Positions 54,306 through 64,000 of a DNA stretch of 64,000 bases are shown here, piece after piece; positions within the stretch are counted from its first letter, which is position 1; each line of letters starts with the position of its first letter. Origin of the DNA: Neorhodopirellula lusitana (GTDB lineage: Bacteria > Planctomycetota > Planctomycetia > Pirellulales > Pirellulaceae); the NCBI RefSeq assembly GCF_900182915.1, contig NZ_FXUG01000001.1:558001-622000 (forward strand), written 5' to 3'. The notes below the pieces were generated by a model. That model did not search any database, was not told the DNA's origin, and saw only the letters and a list, made by a program, of their open reading frames with translations. The translations under genes were made by a program, and so were the position numbers.

Positions 54306-56203
54306 GCGGTTCGCTCCGATACCGGTCCGGTAGCAGGTGTCGCTTTGGGAGCACCGCCTTGGGTTGCGCCGCTGACACCATCACCTCGGTCAACTTCCAA
54401 GGAGACATCAAACTCGCTGAGCGTGGGGATCATCATGGCGGCCGTCGTGAACCCATAACCCACTAACAACGCGGCGGCGACATAGAGGTGGTCGGTTTGC
54501 AACAGGAACTGTGTGATCGCATAGAACGTGATCAGCGGCAGCGCGAACGAAGCGGTGAAGATCGCTGACGACGGGTTTCGCCAACCCAGTGCGGCGAACA
54601 AGGCCGCACCGCCTCCTAGGATCATGACCAAGAAGGGAGCCAATTGCAGCTGGAAAGCGCCTCGGAAGCTGACCATGATCGTCATGCAAATCGCGATTCC
54701 GACGCATAAGAAAAACACGGTGCCAAGACTCGCGAGCGTGGCGGTTCGTCCTGAGACGTAGTTCAGTCCGGAGTGCACACCCAACATCGTCACAAACAAA
54801 TACAGTCCTAGTCCCGCAAGGATGGCGTAACGCATGTTTTCCATTGTCATGACGCCCGCAAAGCCGAGGTAGACGATCAAGCCCAGCGGTAGCAGGATGA
54901 GTTCCTTGGCAGCGTACATAACACCGAGTAGCTTGCCAAAGATAAATTCACGCGGCCGGAGATCGGTCACCAGCAACAGGTCCAAAGCCAGGCCATCGCG
55001 TTCGCCTGTGATCGAGGTCACTGCCAGGGCGTTGACCAACACCAAGCTGATCACTCCCAGTGCCGCTACCGGAATCGTCACGGCGGGGAACGCGCGGCCG
55101 ATTCGTCCTGATGGCTCCATCGCGACTCCACTTTGCACTTGGTACCAAACGGCGGTCGCGATGATGGCGAAGATCAAAACAAACACGGCGCGAATCAAGA
55201 GGATCTTTCGCCCATACGCCCAAGTTCGAACTTCTCGCCAAAGAATCGGGTTGTCCCAGACATGTCGCGGTTGTCGAACCTTCCATGAGGTTGGTCCCTC
55301 AGAAGCTTTCGCAGTTTGATCGGTTGAACTAAGAGGCTGTGCGGTTGACAAGCTATCGGCGTCGGCCGATCGGTCACGCAGGTAGTCTTCGCTGGTTTCC
55401 GGTTCCGGTGCTTTCAAGCGAACTTCGCGTGATGGATTCCAGACTCGCACCTTCGCGACACCCATCGCCACAATCGCGACGGACATCAACGTACCGAAGA
55501 TCACAAACCATCCCGCACCGGTTTGCATCAAAGAGGCAATTCCTGCGTGGGAATTCGTTGCCGCGATGAGGGCTCGTGGAGGGCTGATGGCGGTGGCCAG
55601 TTTGTCGAACTGAGGTCCGATCCCGGCCACGATTTCTCCGCCGGCCACTAACAACAGCAGTGCCAGCACGGTGAGGGCAATGGACTGAAACGTCTTTTCT
55701 CGCCAGAGAGCGACGACCGTTCCCATGGCTGCGGCAACAAACACGCTGACCGTGGTGACGGCGTAGACCGCGAACACCTGGTTGGGAGAAACGCCACCCA
55801 TCAGCGGCAATGTTAAGAACAGAGGAAGCGAGATCACCAACAGCGTGAGCGGTGACAGCAACGTCGCCGCCGCCTTCCCGCCCACGATCTCAAATCCCGA
55901 TAGCCGAGTCATCAGCATCAAAATCAGTGTGCGGCGATCTTTTTCCTGTGCCACGCTACTGGCGGAGCCAACGGCGGCCAAAGCCGACAAAATGACCAGC
56001 TGAAGTGGAGCGAGCAACCGGAACATCCACCCCCCGAATTTGGCCGTGTCCGAGTTCGCAACCAGCGATCGGGAGCCGTCGAGCACCAAATACCCAGTGC
56101 AAAGCAGCAAAAACAGGGTCATCAAGTAGATGCCACGGGACAGATAGGTCGCCGGTCGCTTGGGAACGACGGACGCTTCACGATTAAATACAGGGCCTAA
56201 CAT
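54302..56203 (-). CDS. ABC-2-type transporter permease
   Basis: A 633-aa protein with two permease-like halves. The first has an N-terminal helix, SAVGSASSVAQEKDRRTLILMLMTRLSGFEIVGGK-type coupling motif and a helix bundle. A cytoplasmic linker (about 260-325) follows. The second half begins WDNPILWREVRTWAYGRKILLIR and repeats the coupling element in AVTSITGERDGLALDLLLVTDLRPREFIFGK. No ATPase gene adjoins on this strand; the nearest is NatA-like at 49.3 kb on the other strand. ATG 56203 is preferred to 56239. First gene of the operon with the two DUF21 proteins. Confidence 0.85.
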   Translation of the reverse strand: MLGPVFNREASVVPKRPATYLSRGIYLMTLFLLLCTGYLVLDGSRSLVANSDTAKFGGWMFRLLAPLQLVILSALAAVGSASSVAQEKDRRTLILMLMTRLSGFEIVGGKAAATLLSPLTLLVISLPLFLTLPLMGGVSPNQVFAVYAVTTVSVFVAAAMGTVVALWREKTFQSIALTVLALLLLVAGGEIVAGIGPQFDKLATAISPPRALIAATNSHAGIASLMQTGAGWFVIFGTLMSVAIVAMGVAKVRVWNPSREVRLKAPEPETSEDYLRDRSADADSLSTAQPLSSTDQTAKASEGPTSWKVRQPRHVWDNPILWREVRTWAYGRKILLIRAVFVLIFAIIATAVWYQVQSGVAMEPSGRIGRAFPAVTIPVAALGVISLVLVNALAVTSITGERDGLALDLLLVTDLRPREFIFGKLLGVMYAAKELILLPLGLIVYLGFAGVMTMENMRYAILAGLGLYLFVTMLGVHSGLNYVSGRTATLASLGTVFFLCVGIAICMTIMVSFRGAFQLQLAPFLVMILGGGAALFAALGWRNPSSAIFTASFALPLITFYAITQFLLQTDHLYVAAALLVGYGFTTAAMMIPTLSEFDVSLEVDRGDGVSGATQGGAPKATPATGPVSERTA

Positions 56204-56340
56204 GCAACCAGGATACCAGCGTTCTAAACCGATTCGCAACGGGCGGTCAAAATGGTGCTTGTTGTGGGATTTTCTGGGTGGAAAAGACTTGAGTGGCCGA
56301 GATTGAGGAGATCTGCACGAAGCCGATGTTGAGCCATTTT

Positions 56341-57669
56341 CTAGGCCGCTCGTGTGCGAGATTCCGTTGATTCCGGCACCATTCGAGCGGCGGATTCAAA
56401 CGGAAGCGTGTCTTGCGAAGTTTCATTCGTGCCCGATGCTGATCTTTCACGGCGACATTGCCCTAGAAAGTCGACAACGATGCCGGCACCGACGCCGATC
56501 AGCGTGACGCCAACGACTTTGATCCAAACGGGAAAATCGGTGGCCGCGTACTTGGCTGAGATGTGTGCCAAGCCGACCACGGGGTGATGCAGCAAATAAA
56601 TCAAGAACGATGCACTTGCCAGTCGTCCAGTGATCGGTCCTAAACGGTTGACCTTCCGCATGGAGAGTCCGACCAACGCGAACGTCACACAAGCGGCAGC
56701 GGCTACGGTGAGGATTGCCAGTGAAGTCTGGTTGACCATCGATGCGGTCGCGTTCGGGGCCTGCGTCAACCACCAGATCCCTACCGTGACGGCGGCCGTC
56801 CAAAGCATCACGCTGGGACCGATCAAGCGTTTGCTGTGTTCAGTCAGTGCTTGCAGTTGTGGGTCCAAACGCCACCACATCGCGCCGGCCAGAAAGAACA
56901 CGCCGCTATAGATCCATTTCGAGGCGACGGGCAAGAACGCATGCTGGAATCCCCAAACCACTTCGGGACGCGCCGCCAAGACGGCAACGGCAATCCCGAG
57001 GCAGGCCGGAAGTCCCCAACGTCGCAGCGATGTTGTGCCGATGGATTGGAGGCGATCCCAGCCCAAAGCCAGCAATGCGACATAGGTCATTAGGTACTGT
57101 AGGAACCAGAGATGGCTGAGTCCCCAGATTTTTGAGTCTAATGCGTCATCAAACTTCAACGACTGTAGTTTCCGTGGCGTGATCACACCGTCGGCCAGCA
57201 AGCCACATAACCAGATATACAAGTCCACTGGAATCAGAAACAACGTTGTCCACAAGAGTGGCCATCCAAGTCGCTTGAGTCGGTTTTTAAGGGTCTTGCT
57301 GGGGCCTCGGTTCGCCATGCTTTGCGAGGCCAGGAATCCGGCCACCACCAGAAATACTGGCATGATCACGACCTCGATTGACCACATCAAAACGGTTGCG
57401 GTTTGACTGGGGGTATCGGTGACGGACCAAACCAGTCCAGGCATCGCCGGGGTGGAATACGGCATGCAGGCATGCAAGACGACCACCGCCACGGCCGCCC
57501 ATCCGCGTAACGCGGTCACGCCGATCAGGTTTGTCTTTGCCGAAACGGTTTTGTTTGCCGGGGCTGCACGATTTGCCAGAGCGGATGCTGGCGCCGAACA
57601 AGAAGTTGAATTGGGCTGTTCCAATGCCGGCTTTGTTAGCGGCAGCAATCGGTGGGTCGAGTTGGACAT
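56341..57669 (-). CDS. acyltransferase-3 family membrane protein
   Basis: A 442-aa multi-pass protein. LIGVTALRGWAAVAVVVLHACMPY carries the R and H of the family signature. It continues with about ten helices (MWSIEVVIMPVFLVVAGFLAS; LWTTLFLIPVDLYIWLCGLLA; WFLQYLMTYVALLALGW) to the last helix (VVGVTLIGVGAGIVVDFLG). Such enzymes O-acylate glycans, peptidoglycan or lipids at the membrane. ATG 57669 or 57693 suits better than the listed extreme at 57753. It stands alone, about 140 bp beyond the upstream end of the ABC permease gene. Confidence 0.87.
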   Translation of the reverse strand: MSNSTHRLLPLTKPALEQPNSTSCSAPASALANRAAPANKTVSAKTNLIGVTALRGWAAVAVVVLHACMPYSTPAMPGLVWSVTDTPSQTATVLMWSIEVVIMPVFLVVAGFLASQSMANRGPSKTLKNRLKRLGWPLLWTTLFLIPVDLYIWLCGLLADGVITPRKLQSLKFDDALDSKIWGLSHLWFLQYLMTYVALLALGWDRLQSIGTTSLRRWGLPACLGIAVAVLAARPEVVWGFQHAFLPVASKWIYSGVFFLAGAMWWRLDPQLQALTEHSKRLIGPSVMLWTAAVTVGIWWLTQAPNATASMVNQTSLAILTVAAAACVTFALVGLSMRKVNRLGPITGRLASASFLIYLLHHPVVGLAHISAKYAATDFPVWIKVVGVTLIGVGAGIVVDFLGQCRRERSASGTNETSQDTLPFESAARMVPESTESRTRAA

Positions 57670-58104
57670 GGTCGTGGCCCCGATATCGCGCATCGGAAAA
57701 AAGCAGGCGAACGGATTTTGCAATGACATGGATTTTGCAATGACTTCGAACACCTGTACTTACTACACGAAAAGCGTTGTTCAGTGACAGTTGAATTAGG
57801 GGACAGCTGAATTAGAGGACAGTCGAGTTAGGTGACAGTCGAATGTGGTTGACAGTCGAATTGAGCGGCGGATGTGTTGCCAGCATCGCGGCGTCAAGTT
57901 GCGATAAATGGGTAAGGGATCGGCAAAGGTACGGAGCGGGAGTTTTTGCTTTTATTCAGCTTTTGTCTCAAGTTCACGCCTGAATCAGATTGATTCGGCG
58001 GGATTCGTCTTGCATTTCGGGTGGATGAAAAACTATAGGCGAGCGACAGGGGATCGGACCACGATGCTCGTTCTTGTTTTCGCGGTACACATGCCCCTCG
58101 CTCA
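57670..58104. other. divergent upstream region with a 16-17 bp repeat
   Basis: No gene. The only structured element is the tandem repeat at 57785-57865. The rest is divergent promoter sequence between the acyltransferase and the secretin-like protein. Confidence 0.45.
57785..57865. repeat. five 16-17 bp tandem units
   Basis: Units are GACAGTTGAATTAGGG, GACAGCTGAATTAGAG, GACAGTCGAGTTAGGT, GACAGTCGAATGTGGTT and GACAGTCGAATTGAGC. It has no spacers, so it is not a CRISPR. It lies in the divergent upstream region. Confidence 0.85.
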
Positions 58105-59427
58105 ATGACCTATTCTCCCACGCAACGCACGCCAATCATGCCACGCACGACTCTGACGACGGTCTTCGGGATCATTCTTTCACTGTTGAGCGGTCCAGCG
58201 ATTGGTCGCGTTTGGGGACAAGGGATGGCTTTGCCGTCCAGTTCAGTCAGCCGGTCAGCGGCTCAACGAACGGCCCCACCGTCGACCGCCCCACAAAACA
58301 ACCAGCAAGCGGCATCCAGCGGAGGTTTTGTGCCTCGCAACGACACTCCGCCCAGCTTGCAAAACGCTCCCGCACCCTCGCGGCAAACCGCAACCGGTGC
58401 GACTGGACGAGTCACCTCCGGTGGGCAACTGCCACGCGGCGCCGGCCAAGAACACCGAGTATATGACTTGCGATCGTACACCGGCTATTTGACCAGCCAT
58501 GACCGACCCCATCAGGCGGTTGTTGACTGGATCGTTCGCGAAACCGGGACCGATGTTTGGCACACCGAACCGTTCGGTTTCATGACAGCGGACCGAGATG
58601 AGTTGTCCGTCTATCACACCAATGAAATGCACCAAGTTGTTTCCGGAATCGTGGATCGATTCATTGCCGGCGACAAGGATCCTCAGGTGATGAACTTGAA
58701 GGTCATGACCGTTGGCAATCCTAACTGGCGTAGCCGTGCTCACCAGCTAATGCAGCATGTGAATGTGCAAACACCTGGCATCCAAGCTTGGTTGCTGACC
58801 AAAGAGAACGCGGCACTTGTGATGAGTTTGTTGCGTGCTCGTACGGACGTTCGCCAAGTTCAAGCGGTCGACCTGACCATGCACAACGGACAAACTGAAA
58901 AACTGGCCAGCACACGAGGTCGAAATTACGTCATTAATGTCAAACCGTCTCCAGCGGGATGGCCTCCTTATGAACCCGAAACCGGTGAGATTCAAGAAGG
59001 CTATACCTTGGAAGTGAGTCCACTGCTAAGCGTCGATGGCCGATCGCTGGATTGTGTTATCAATGCGAACATTGACCAAGTCGACAAGTTCGTCGATGTG
59101 GGCTTGGAACTGCCGCTGCCAAATCAACAAGTTCACCGAACCAAGATTGAAGTGCCACAGCTGGTTAGCTGGCGTTTGCACGAGCGATTTCGCTGGCCAT
59201 CGGACATGGTTTTGTTGTTGTCTTGCGGCGTGGTGGCGAGTCCGGACCGCAGTCAGTCCGCAATGCCACTGTTGAACTTCAGTGCGATTACAGGCACCAC
59301 GGCAGGCCGTGCTGATGCACTGATGTTTGTGGAATTCCGAGGAAAGGCTGCTCATAACCTGACCCAGACACCCACCGTCCCGCAGGTCAGCAGTCGAGTA
59401 TCGGCGCCAAACCGCGGACGGTACTAA
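58105..59427 (+). CDS. exported secretin-like protein
   Basis: A 440-aa protein with a signal peptide (TTLTTVFGIILSLLSGPAIGRVWGQ) and a Ser/Pro/Gln-rich stretch to about residue 110. Residues about 115-200 (RVYDLRSYTGYLTSHD..FMTADRDELSVYHTNEMHQVVSGIVDRF) resemble the small N-domains that precede secretins in planctomycetes. The later LTMHNGQTEKLASTRGRNYVI..EGYTLEVSPLLSVDGRSLDCVINANI resembles a secretin-type strand pattern. It lacks the long pore-forming C-terminus, so it is not a full secretin. ATG 58138 is an alternative start. Confidence 0.65.
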   Translation: MTYSPTQRTPIMPRTTLTTVFGIILSLLSGPAIGRVWGQGMALPSSSVSRSAAQRTAPPSTAPQNNQQAASSGGFVPRNDTPPSLQNAPAPSRQTATGATGRVTSGGQLPRGAGQEHRVYDLRSYTGYLTSHDRPHQAVVDWIVRETGTDVWHTEPFGFMTADRDELSVYHTNEMHQVVSGIVDRFIAGDKDPQVMNLKVMTVGNPNWRSRAHQLMQHVNVQTPGIQAWLLTKENAALVMSLLRARTDVRQVQAVDLTMHNGQTEKLASTRGRNYVINVKPSPAGWPPYEPETGEIQEGYTLEVSPLLSVDGRSLDCVINANIDQVDKFVDVGLELPLPNQQVHRTKIEVPQLVSWRLHERFRWPSDMVLLLSCGVVASPDRSQSAMPLLNFSAITGTTAGRADALMFVEFRGKAAHNLTQTPTVPQVSSRVSAPNRGRY

Positions 59428-59618
59428 GCCACCGCCTACCGGCGTTGCGGTTTAGGTTGTCCCTTGGTTTGTTGAACCAAGGCTGCCACTCATGCTCTGG
59501 CCCAATTCGATTCCGTTGGGGCAACTGGCGGGCTGACGCGGGACTTGAACGCTCGGGATTTCTGGACATGGGGGCAGCGTTGCCCTATCGTTGAGCCTGC
59601 CCTACAGCGAGGTTCAGC

Positions 59619-60851
59619 ATGCAGGAAATCCCCACCGAGTTTGCCGACGACACGACGCTTCCCATTCGAATCGCATCTTTGCAAGTCGATGGCGTCGAAC
59701 TGGTCGGTTTATCGCATTCCCGTTTTACTTGCCGTTTAAGTGTGCGAGGTAAGAACGGCGAACCGGCCGAGTTTGTTGGTGAGGCTGACTCGGAACAGCA
59801 TGCCGTCGTTGCGGCGGTCTCGTTGTTGTGCACACGCCCGTTGACGGTGGAATCGTGGCACCAAGTTTGTCAGGCATCTGGCGCATTCCAGTGCAGTGTC
59901 GTCGTCACGGGAGAGAAAGAGGAAGACGTGCGGTCGGGAGCTGGCCATGGCCAAAGTTCTCGCATTGCCGTCGCGATGGCGACGGCGTTGATTCGGGCGG
60001 CGAGCCACGCAGCACTACTCAAAGCGGACTTCCGGGCCAATAACCAAAAAGAGCTTCGCCGGCTTGCCGGTGAGGTCATGTTGCAGTGGGATGCCATTCA
60101 AGACGAGTTCGCGTCCGAACCGTCGGCGGCCGAGTTCACTCGAGTGCATGCCGAAGGCTTGGTGTTGGACTACTTTAATCGTGTCGCTTCCGCCGCAGTG
60201 ATCACGGCTACCAATCACCCCCGCCCTGATACAATCCTGCGGCTGTTTGACACCAGCGCCTGGCTATTTGACGCAAACGGACAAAGTCGTGACTCGTATA
60301 CCGAAACGGACCTGTGGCACGCCTGGTATCCGGGTGTCTTGAATGATCAAAGAACGGTGCAATCAGTGATCGATTCACTGCCGGCCGCGCCAGCCACTGC
60401 AATTCCCTGGGTGGTTCGTCTGTTCGAAAACCCGCGAAGTTGGATTCGGTTCCGTGGAGCAATCGACTTGGATGATCACGATGTGATGCACGTCTTGCTA
60501 GGCCGTGGTCTCCAGGACCAAGACGAAGCTTTTGTCTTGGGGTTCGCCATGGGAACGGCGAAGCGGGTGAGCCGAATTCAGGCGGCGGTGTTTAAGCTCA
60601 TCATGACTTGGGTTTATCCGGAGCCGTATCGCATCCCTCGGTTTTTGTTGCCTGCGTTTGATTTAGGAGTCCGCAGTGGGAAGGCCACCGGAAAACTGAA
60701 TCTCTACAAACAACCGCTTGAGGGACTGCGGGAGATGAGTGTGCGGGACGCACGCGTGGTAGCGGGAATCGACATCGAAGTGCTGTTGCAGGCCTATCGA
60801 GACGAACAAGAAGCAATTCCATTCACGATTGCAAGTTTGCGACTGCCTTAG
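59619..60851 (+). CDS. hypothetical protein with COQ4-like metal motif
   Basis: A 410-aa protein. The N-terminal half is a mixed alpha/beta domain of unknown kind. The C-terminal half has IRFRGAIDLDDHDVMHVLLGRGLQDQDEAFVLGFAMG. It contains His287-Asp288-x-x-His291 and, exactly 11 residues later, Glu303. This is the HDxxH-x11-E zinc motif of COQ4, a factor of ubiquinone synthesis. The flanks (LLGRG, FVLGFAMG) also resemble COQ4. The remainder (PEPYRIPRFLLPAFDLGVRSGKATGKLNLYKQPLEGLREMSV) fits a helical tail. Function is inferred only. Confidence 0.6.
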   Translation: MQEIPTEFADDTTLPIRIASLQVDGVELVGLSHSRFTCRLSVRGKNGEPAEFVGEADSEQHAVVAAVSLLCTRPLTVESWHQVCQASGAFQCSVVVTGEKEEDVRSGAGHGQSSRIAVAMATALIRAASHAALLKADFRANNQKELRRLAGEVMLQWDAIQDEFASEPSAAEFTRVHAEGLVLDYFNRVASAAVITATNHPRPDTILRLFDTSAWLFDANGQSRDSYTETDLWHAWYPGVLNDQRTVQSVIDSLPAAPATAIPWVVRLFENPRSWIRFRGAIDLDDHDVMHVLLGRGLQDQDEAFVLGFAMGTAKRVSRIQAAVFKLIMTWVYPEPYRIPRFLLPAFDLGVRSGKATGKLNLYKQPLEGLREMSVRDARVVAGIDIEVLLQAYRDEQEAIPFTIASLRLP

Positions 60852-60960
60852 GCATGCGGAGATGGAAAAACGACCGCGATGAATTTTGTGAGAGATCTTC
60901 GTCTTGAAGGATCTTCCACAAGATCGAATTCCGCTGGTACGAAGGCATCTGTCGATCGCC

Positions 60961-62247
60961 TTAATGCGGATCCGAGTCTTGGGTGGCTCGTTTTCGTAGT
61001 GCACGCAGTACTGCAAAGACCAGCAACCCGGATGCGATTGTGGCCACGGTGGCAATCGTTTGTGCCGGACGATGCCATGCTGCTAAAACCGCGATCACGG
61101 CCGTGGCGATCACATAGATCCAGGCCGCAGTGAGGCTGCCCGGGCCGATCGAAAACACGTCGTCTCTTCGCCACAGCAGCACGCTGACGGCAGCCGCGGA
61201 ACAGACTGATAAGGTGAGTCCCAGGTAAGCCAGTAGCGGCTGTAGAGACGACACGCACACGACGACTGTGATCGCAATGCCTTGCATGATCACGGATCGG
61301 GTGGGCGGCGAGACATCGGATGCGAACCAACGTGGGAAGACACCGTCTTCCGCCATCTTCGCGTAGACTCGCGGACCAGCCAAAATCGTTGACGAGACGC
61401 TCGATAAAAGTGCTAAGACGATCGCCGTGCGGACCAGGTTGGCTAGATTGTCACCGCTGATGTAACGAGCGGCGATGACGGCGATATCGGGTTGGCCTTT
61501 GATGGTGTCGATCGGTGGTCCGTACAGGAAGATCGCGTTGAGTAGCAGATAGAGTAGCGTCACGCCGATGGCCGCTCGGACCATCGCACCGGCGACTCCG
61601 GATGAACCTTGTTTCGCTTCCGCGGCGACATAGATTGCAGCGTTGAATCCACAATAGCTAAGTGAGATCCACATCACCGTCGTGGCGAAGGCAAGCACAG
61701 TCGGTGACGAATCGGGCGTTGCCGGTGGCGGACCCGTCCAGCTATTGATCGAGGCAAACGAGATGGCGATGAAGGCGCCGATCAACAGCAGTTTAACTGC
61801 GACAAGTAGGTTATGACCGGACGTCCCTCGCCGGGTATGCGTCGCGTGGGCGAGGGTGCACAACGCGGTCGCCGTAATTGCGATGGTTCCTGGTGGCAAC
61901 CAGTTCGGTCGCTGTTCATCGGGCATCGCGTAGGCTTCTAGCGTGATCGCGGCCAAAGCTCCGGCACCGGTGAAGCCCGCCAGGAACGAAAACCAGCCGG
62001 CGATGAATCCGGCAGCGGGATGGGCGTATCGAGAGAGGAAGAGGTACTCGCCGCCGTTGTCGAGCAACAGACGCGTCAGGTTTCCATAGCTAATCGCGCC
62101 ACAAATTGCGATCACGCCGCCGACCAGCCAGGCAAGCATCACCCAATGGGGATTGCCCAAGTCAGCGATCGCAAACCCGCTGGTTGTGAAGACGCCCGCA
62201 CCTACCATGCTGGCGATCACCAGCGTTGCCAGTGACCAACGCGTCAT
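60961..62247 (-). CDS. APC-family amino acid permease
   Basis: A 428-aa protein with about 12 transmembrane helices. It begins TLVIASMVGAGVFTTSGFAIADLG, the glycine-rich unwound helix of the family. It continues with WLVGGVIAICGAISYGNLTRLLLDNGGEYLFLSRYAHPAAGFIAGWFSFLAGF, which has the GGEY motif, and ends in ATVATIASGLLVFAVL. It imports or exchanges amino acids or polyamines; the substrate is not readable. It lies on the minus strand after the DUF952 gene, about 116 bp away. Confidence 0.9.
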   Translation of the reverse strand: MTRWSLATLVIASMVGAGVFTTSGFAIADLGNPHWVMLAWLVGGVIAICGAISYGNLTRLLLDNGGEYLFLSRYAHPAAGFIAGWFSFLAGFTGAGALAAITLEAYAMPDEQRPNWLPPGTIAITATALCTLAHATHTRRGTSGHNLLVAVKLLLIGAFIAISFASINSWTGPPPATPDSSPTVLAFATTVMWISLSYCGFNAAIYVAAEAKQGSSGVAGAMVRAAIGVTLLYLLLNAIFLYGPPIDTIKGQPDIAVIAARYISGDNLANLVRTAIVLALLSSVSSTILAGPRVYAKMAEDGVFPRWFASDVSPPTRSVIMQGIAITVVVCVSSLQPLLAYLGLTLSVCSAAAVSVLLWRRDDVFSIGPGSLTAAWIYVIATAVIAVLAAWHRPAQTIATVATIASGLLVFAVLRALRKRATQDSDPH

Positions 62248-62363
62248 CGGCTGAACTCGTTGTTGGAAATCAATGTTGTCGTTCTAGTTCTGAAAGCGTT
62301 CTAGTTCTAAAAGCACAGTGTGCAAGTCACCCGGTCGCGTCATGCGTATGAGTCTATCATGAC

Positions 62364-62681
62364 TTAGGGTTGGGCATCGATGGGTTCGATGCAATCCACT
62401 TTGCGTGTGAGAAGTGTCCCATAAAGATGTGGGAACAAAGATCCCTCGCGTGATTTTTCCCAGCGTAAGTCGTCACCCAGGACTTCGGTGCGAACGCGGA
62501 TCAACCACAAGTCAGTGGCTCCAGCGTAGTGGGCGGCCAGTGTGCCCGCGACTTGTGCTTCGGTTGAAAAGTGCAGGAAACCGTCCGCTTGGTCGAGGGT
62601 TGATCCCGCAAAACTTCCCGTGCGAATGGCCTGCTCTAATTCAGGGTGCGTGATGATCTTGCAGATAGTGGCAGCTGGCAT
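62364..62681 (-). CDS. DUF952 family protein
   Basis: A 105-aa protein of the DUF952 group: ICKIITHPELEQAIRTGSFAGSTLDQADGFLHFSTEAQVAGTLAAHYAG, then LRWEKSREGSLFPHLYGTL with the family's FPHLYG. The fold is ADP-ribosyltransferase-related by structure for some members, but function is unknown. ATG 62681 is only 4 bp after the stop of the upstream exported gene; a longer frame beyond 62681 belongs to its shadow. Confidence 0.88.
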   Translation of the reverse strand: MPAATICKIITHPELEQAIRTGSFAGSTLDQADGFLHFSTEAQVAGTLAAHYAGATDLWLIRVRTEVLGDDLRWEKSREGSLFPHLYGTLLTRKVDCIEPIDAQP

Positions 62682-62685
62682 TGGG

Positions 62686-63954
<1,269 letters not shown>

Positions 63955-64000
63955 CCGGATTGGTTGTTGGCCGGCGGAGGGAGGGACGAGAGATTGGGAT

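Noticed and set aside
57785-57865. CRISPR-like array
   Set aside because: Contiguous 16-17 bp units with no spacers and no cas genes nearby.

Overview
The window looks like chromosome from a planctomycete of the Pirellulaceae (Rhodopirellula or a close relative). Support for this: two very large or dockerin-bearing secreted proteins that start with the planctomycete-type N-terminal motif (LEQRVVLA, LETRQLLA); genes of tetrahydromethanopterin (H4MPT) and methanofuran-like cofactor synthesis, which planctomycetes are known to carry among bacteria; a DUF1573 protein, ExbB/ExbD sets and HlyD/M50 proteins typical of the group; and loosely packed genes on both strands with many GTG and TTG starts. 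No phage, plasmid or CRISPR signature was seen.

Layout. 1-3.2 kb: tRNA-Thr(CGU), then pyruvate phosphate dikinase with a strong terminator. 3.2-6.5 kb: a small TPR protein, an MfnF-like and an MfnE-like (amino acid kinase) protein, a degenerate receiver protein and PanD, which I read as cofactor cluster A. 6.7-10.0 kb: Maf, a DUF1573 exported protein, an RNase H with a viroplasmin-like N-terminus and a hypothetical protein. 10.0-21.4 kb is the accessory-looking part: a 2129-residue repeat protein with dockerin, a truncated group II intron without its reverse transcriptase, a gene remnant, and a dockerin-containing vanadium-dependent haloperoxidase with an intact active site. 21.4-26.0 kb: purE-purK, two unknown ORFs, a GrpB-family protein and a planctomycete hypothetical.

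26.4-31.9 kb holds the most unusual module: a GAF-domain/HlyD membrane protein, a second HlyD-type adaptor, and a PqqD-like/M50 protease/HlyD fusion. A nested palindrome precedes it and no ABC or RND pump accompanies it. I infer an uncharacterised peptide or protein maturation and export apparatus. 32.0-34.7 kb: a DUF3467 protein and an ExbB-ExbD-ExbD energy-transduction operon. 34.7-37.3 kb: cluster B, a tightly overlapping operon of a PabA/TrpG-type glutamine amidotransferase, DUF447 and beta-RFAP synthase. This operon plausibly links 4-aminobenzoate supply to the first committed step of H4MPT synthesis. 37.4-43.8 kb: housekeeping genes pyrH, frr, tilS and rny plus a zinc-ribbon membrane protein.

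43.9-64 kb: a TPR lipoprotein; an FHA-FHA-TM protein whose C-terminal trypsin-like domain seems to have lost its catalytic triad; a NatA/NatB-like ABC transporter whose permease is fused to a CPBP protease; a coupled minus-strand operon of an ABC permease and two DUF21/CBS proteins; an acyltransferase; a secretin-like exported protein; a hypothetical protein carrying the exact HDxxH-x11-E metal motif of COQ4; an APC permease; and a DUF952 protein behind a polyglutamine exported protein at the window edge.

A recurring oddity is short tandem repeats of 15-17 bp, in frame inside two conserved enzymes (the kinase of cluster A and tilS) and also between genes (7.4 kb, 57.8 kb).
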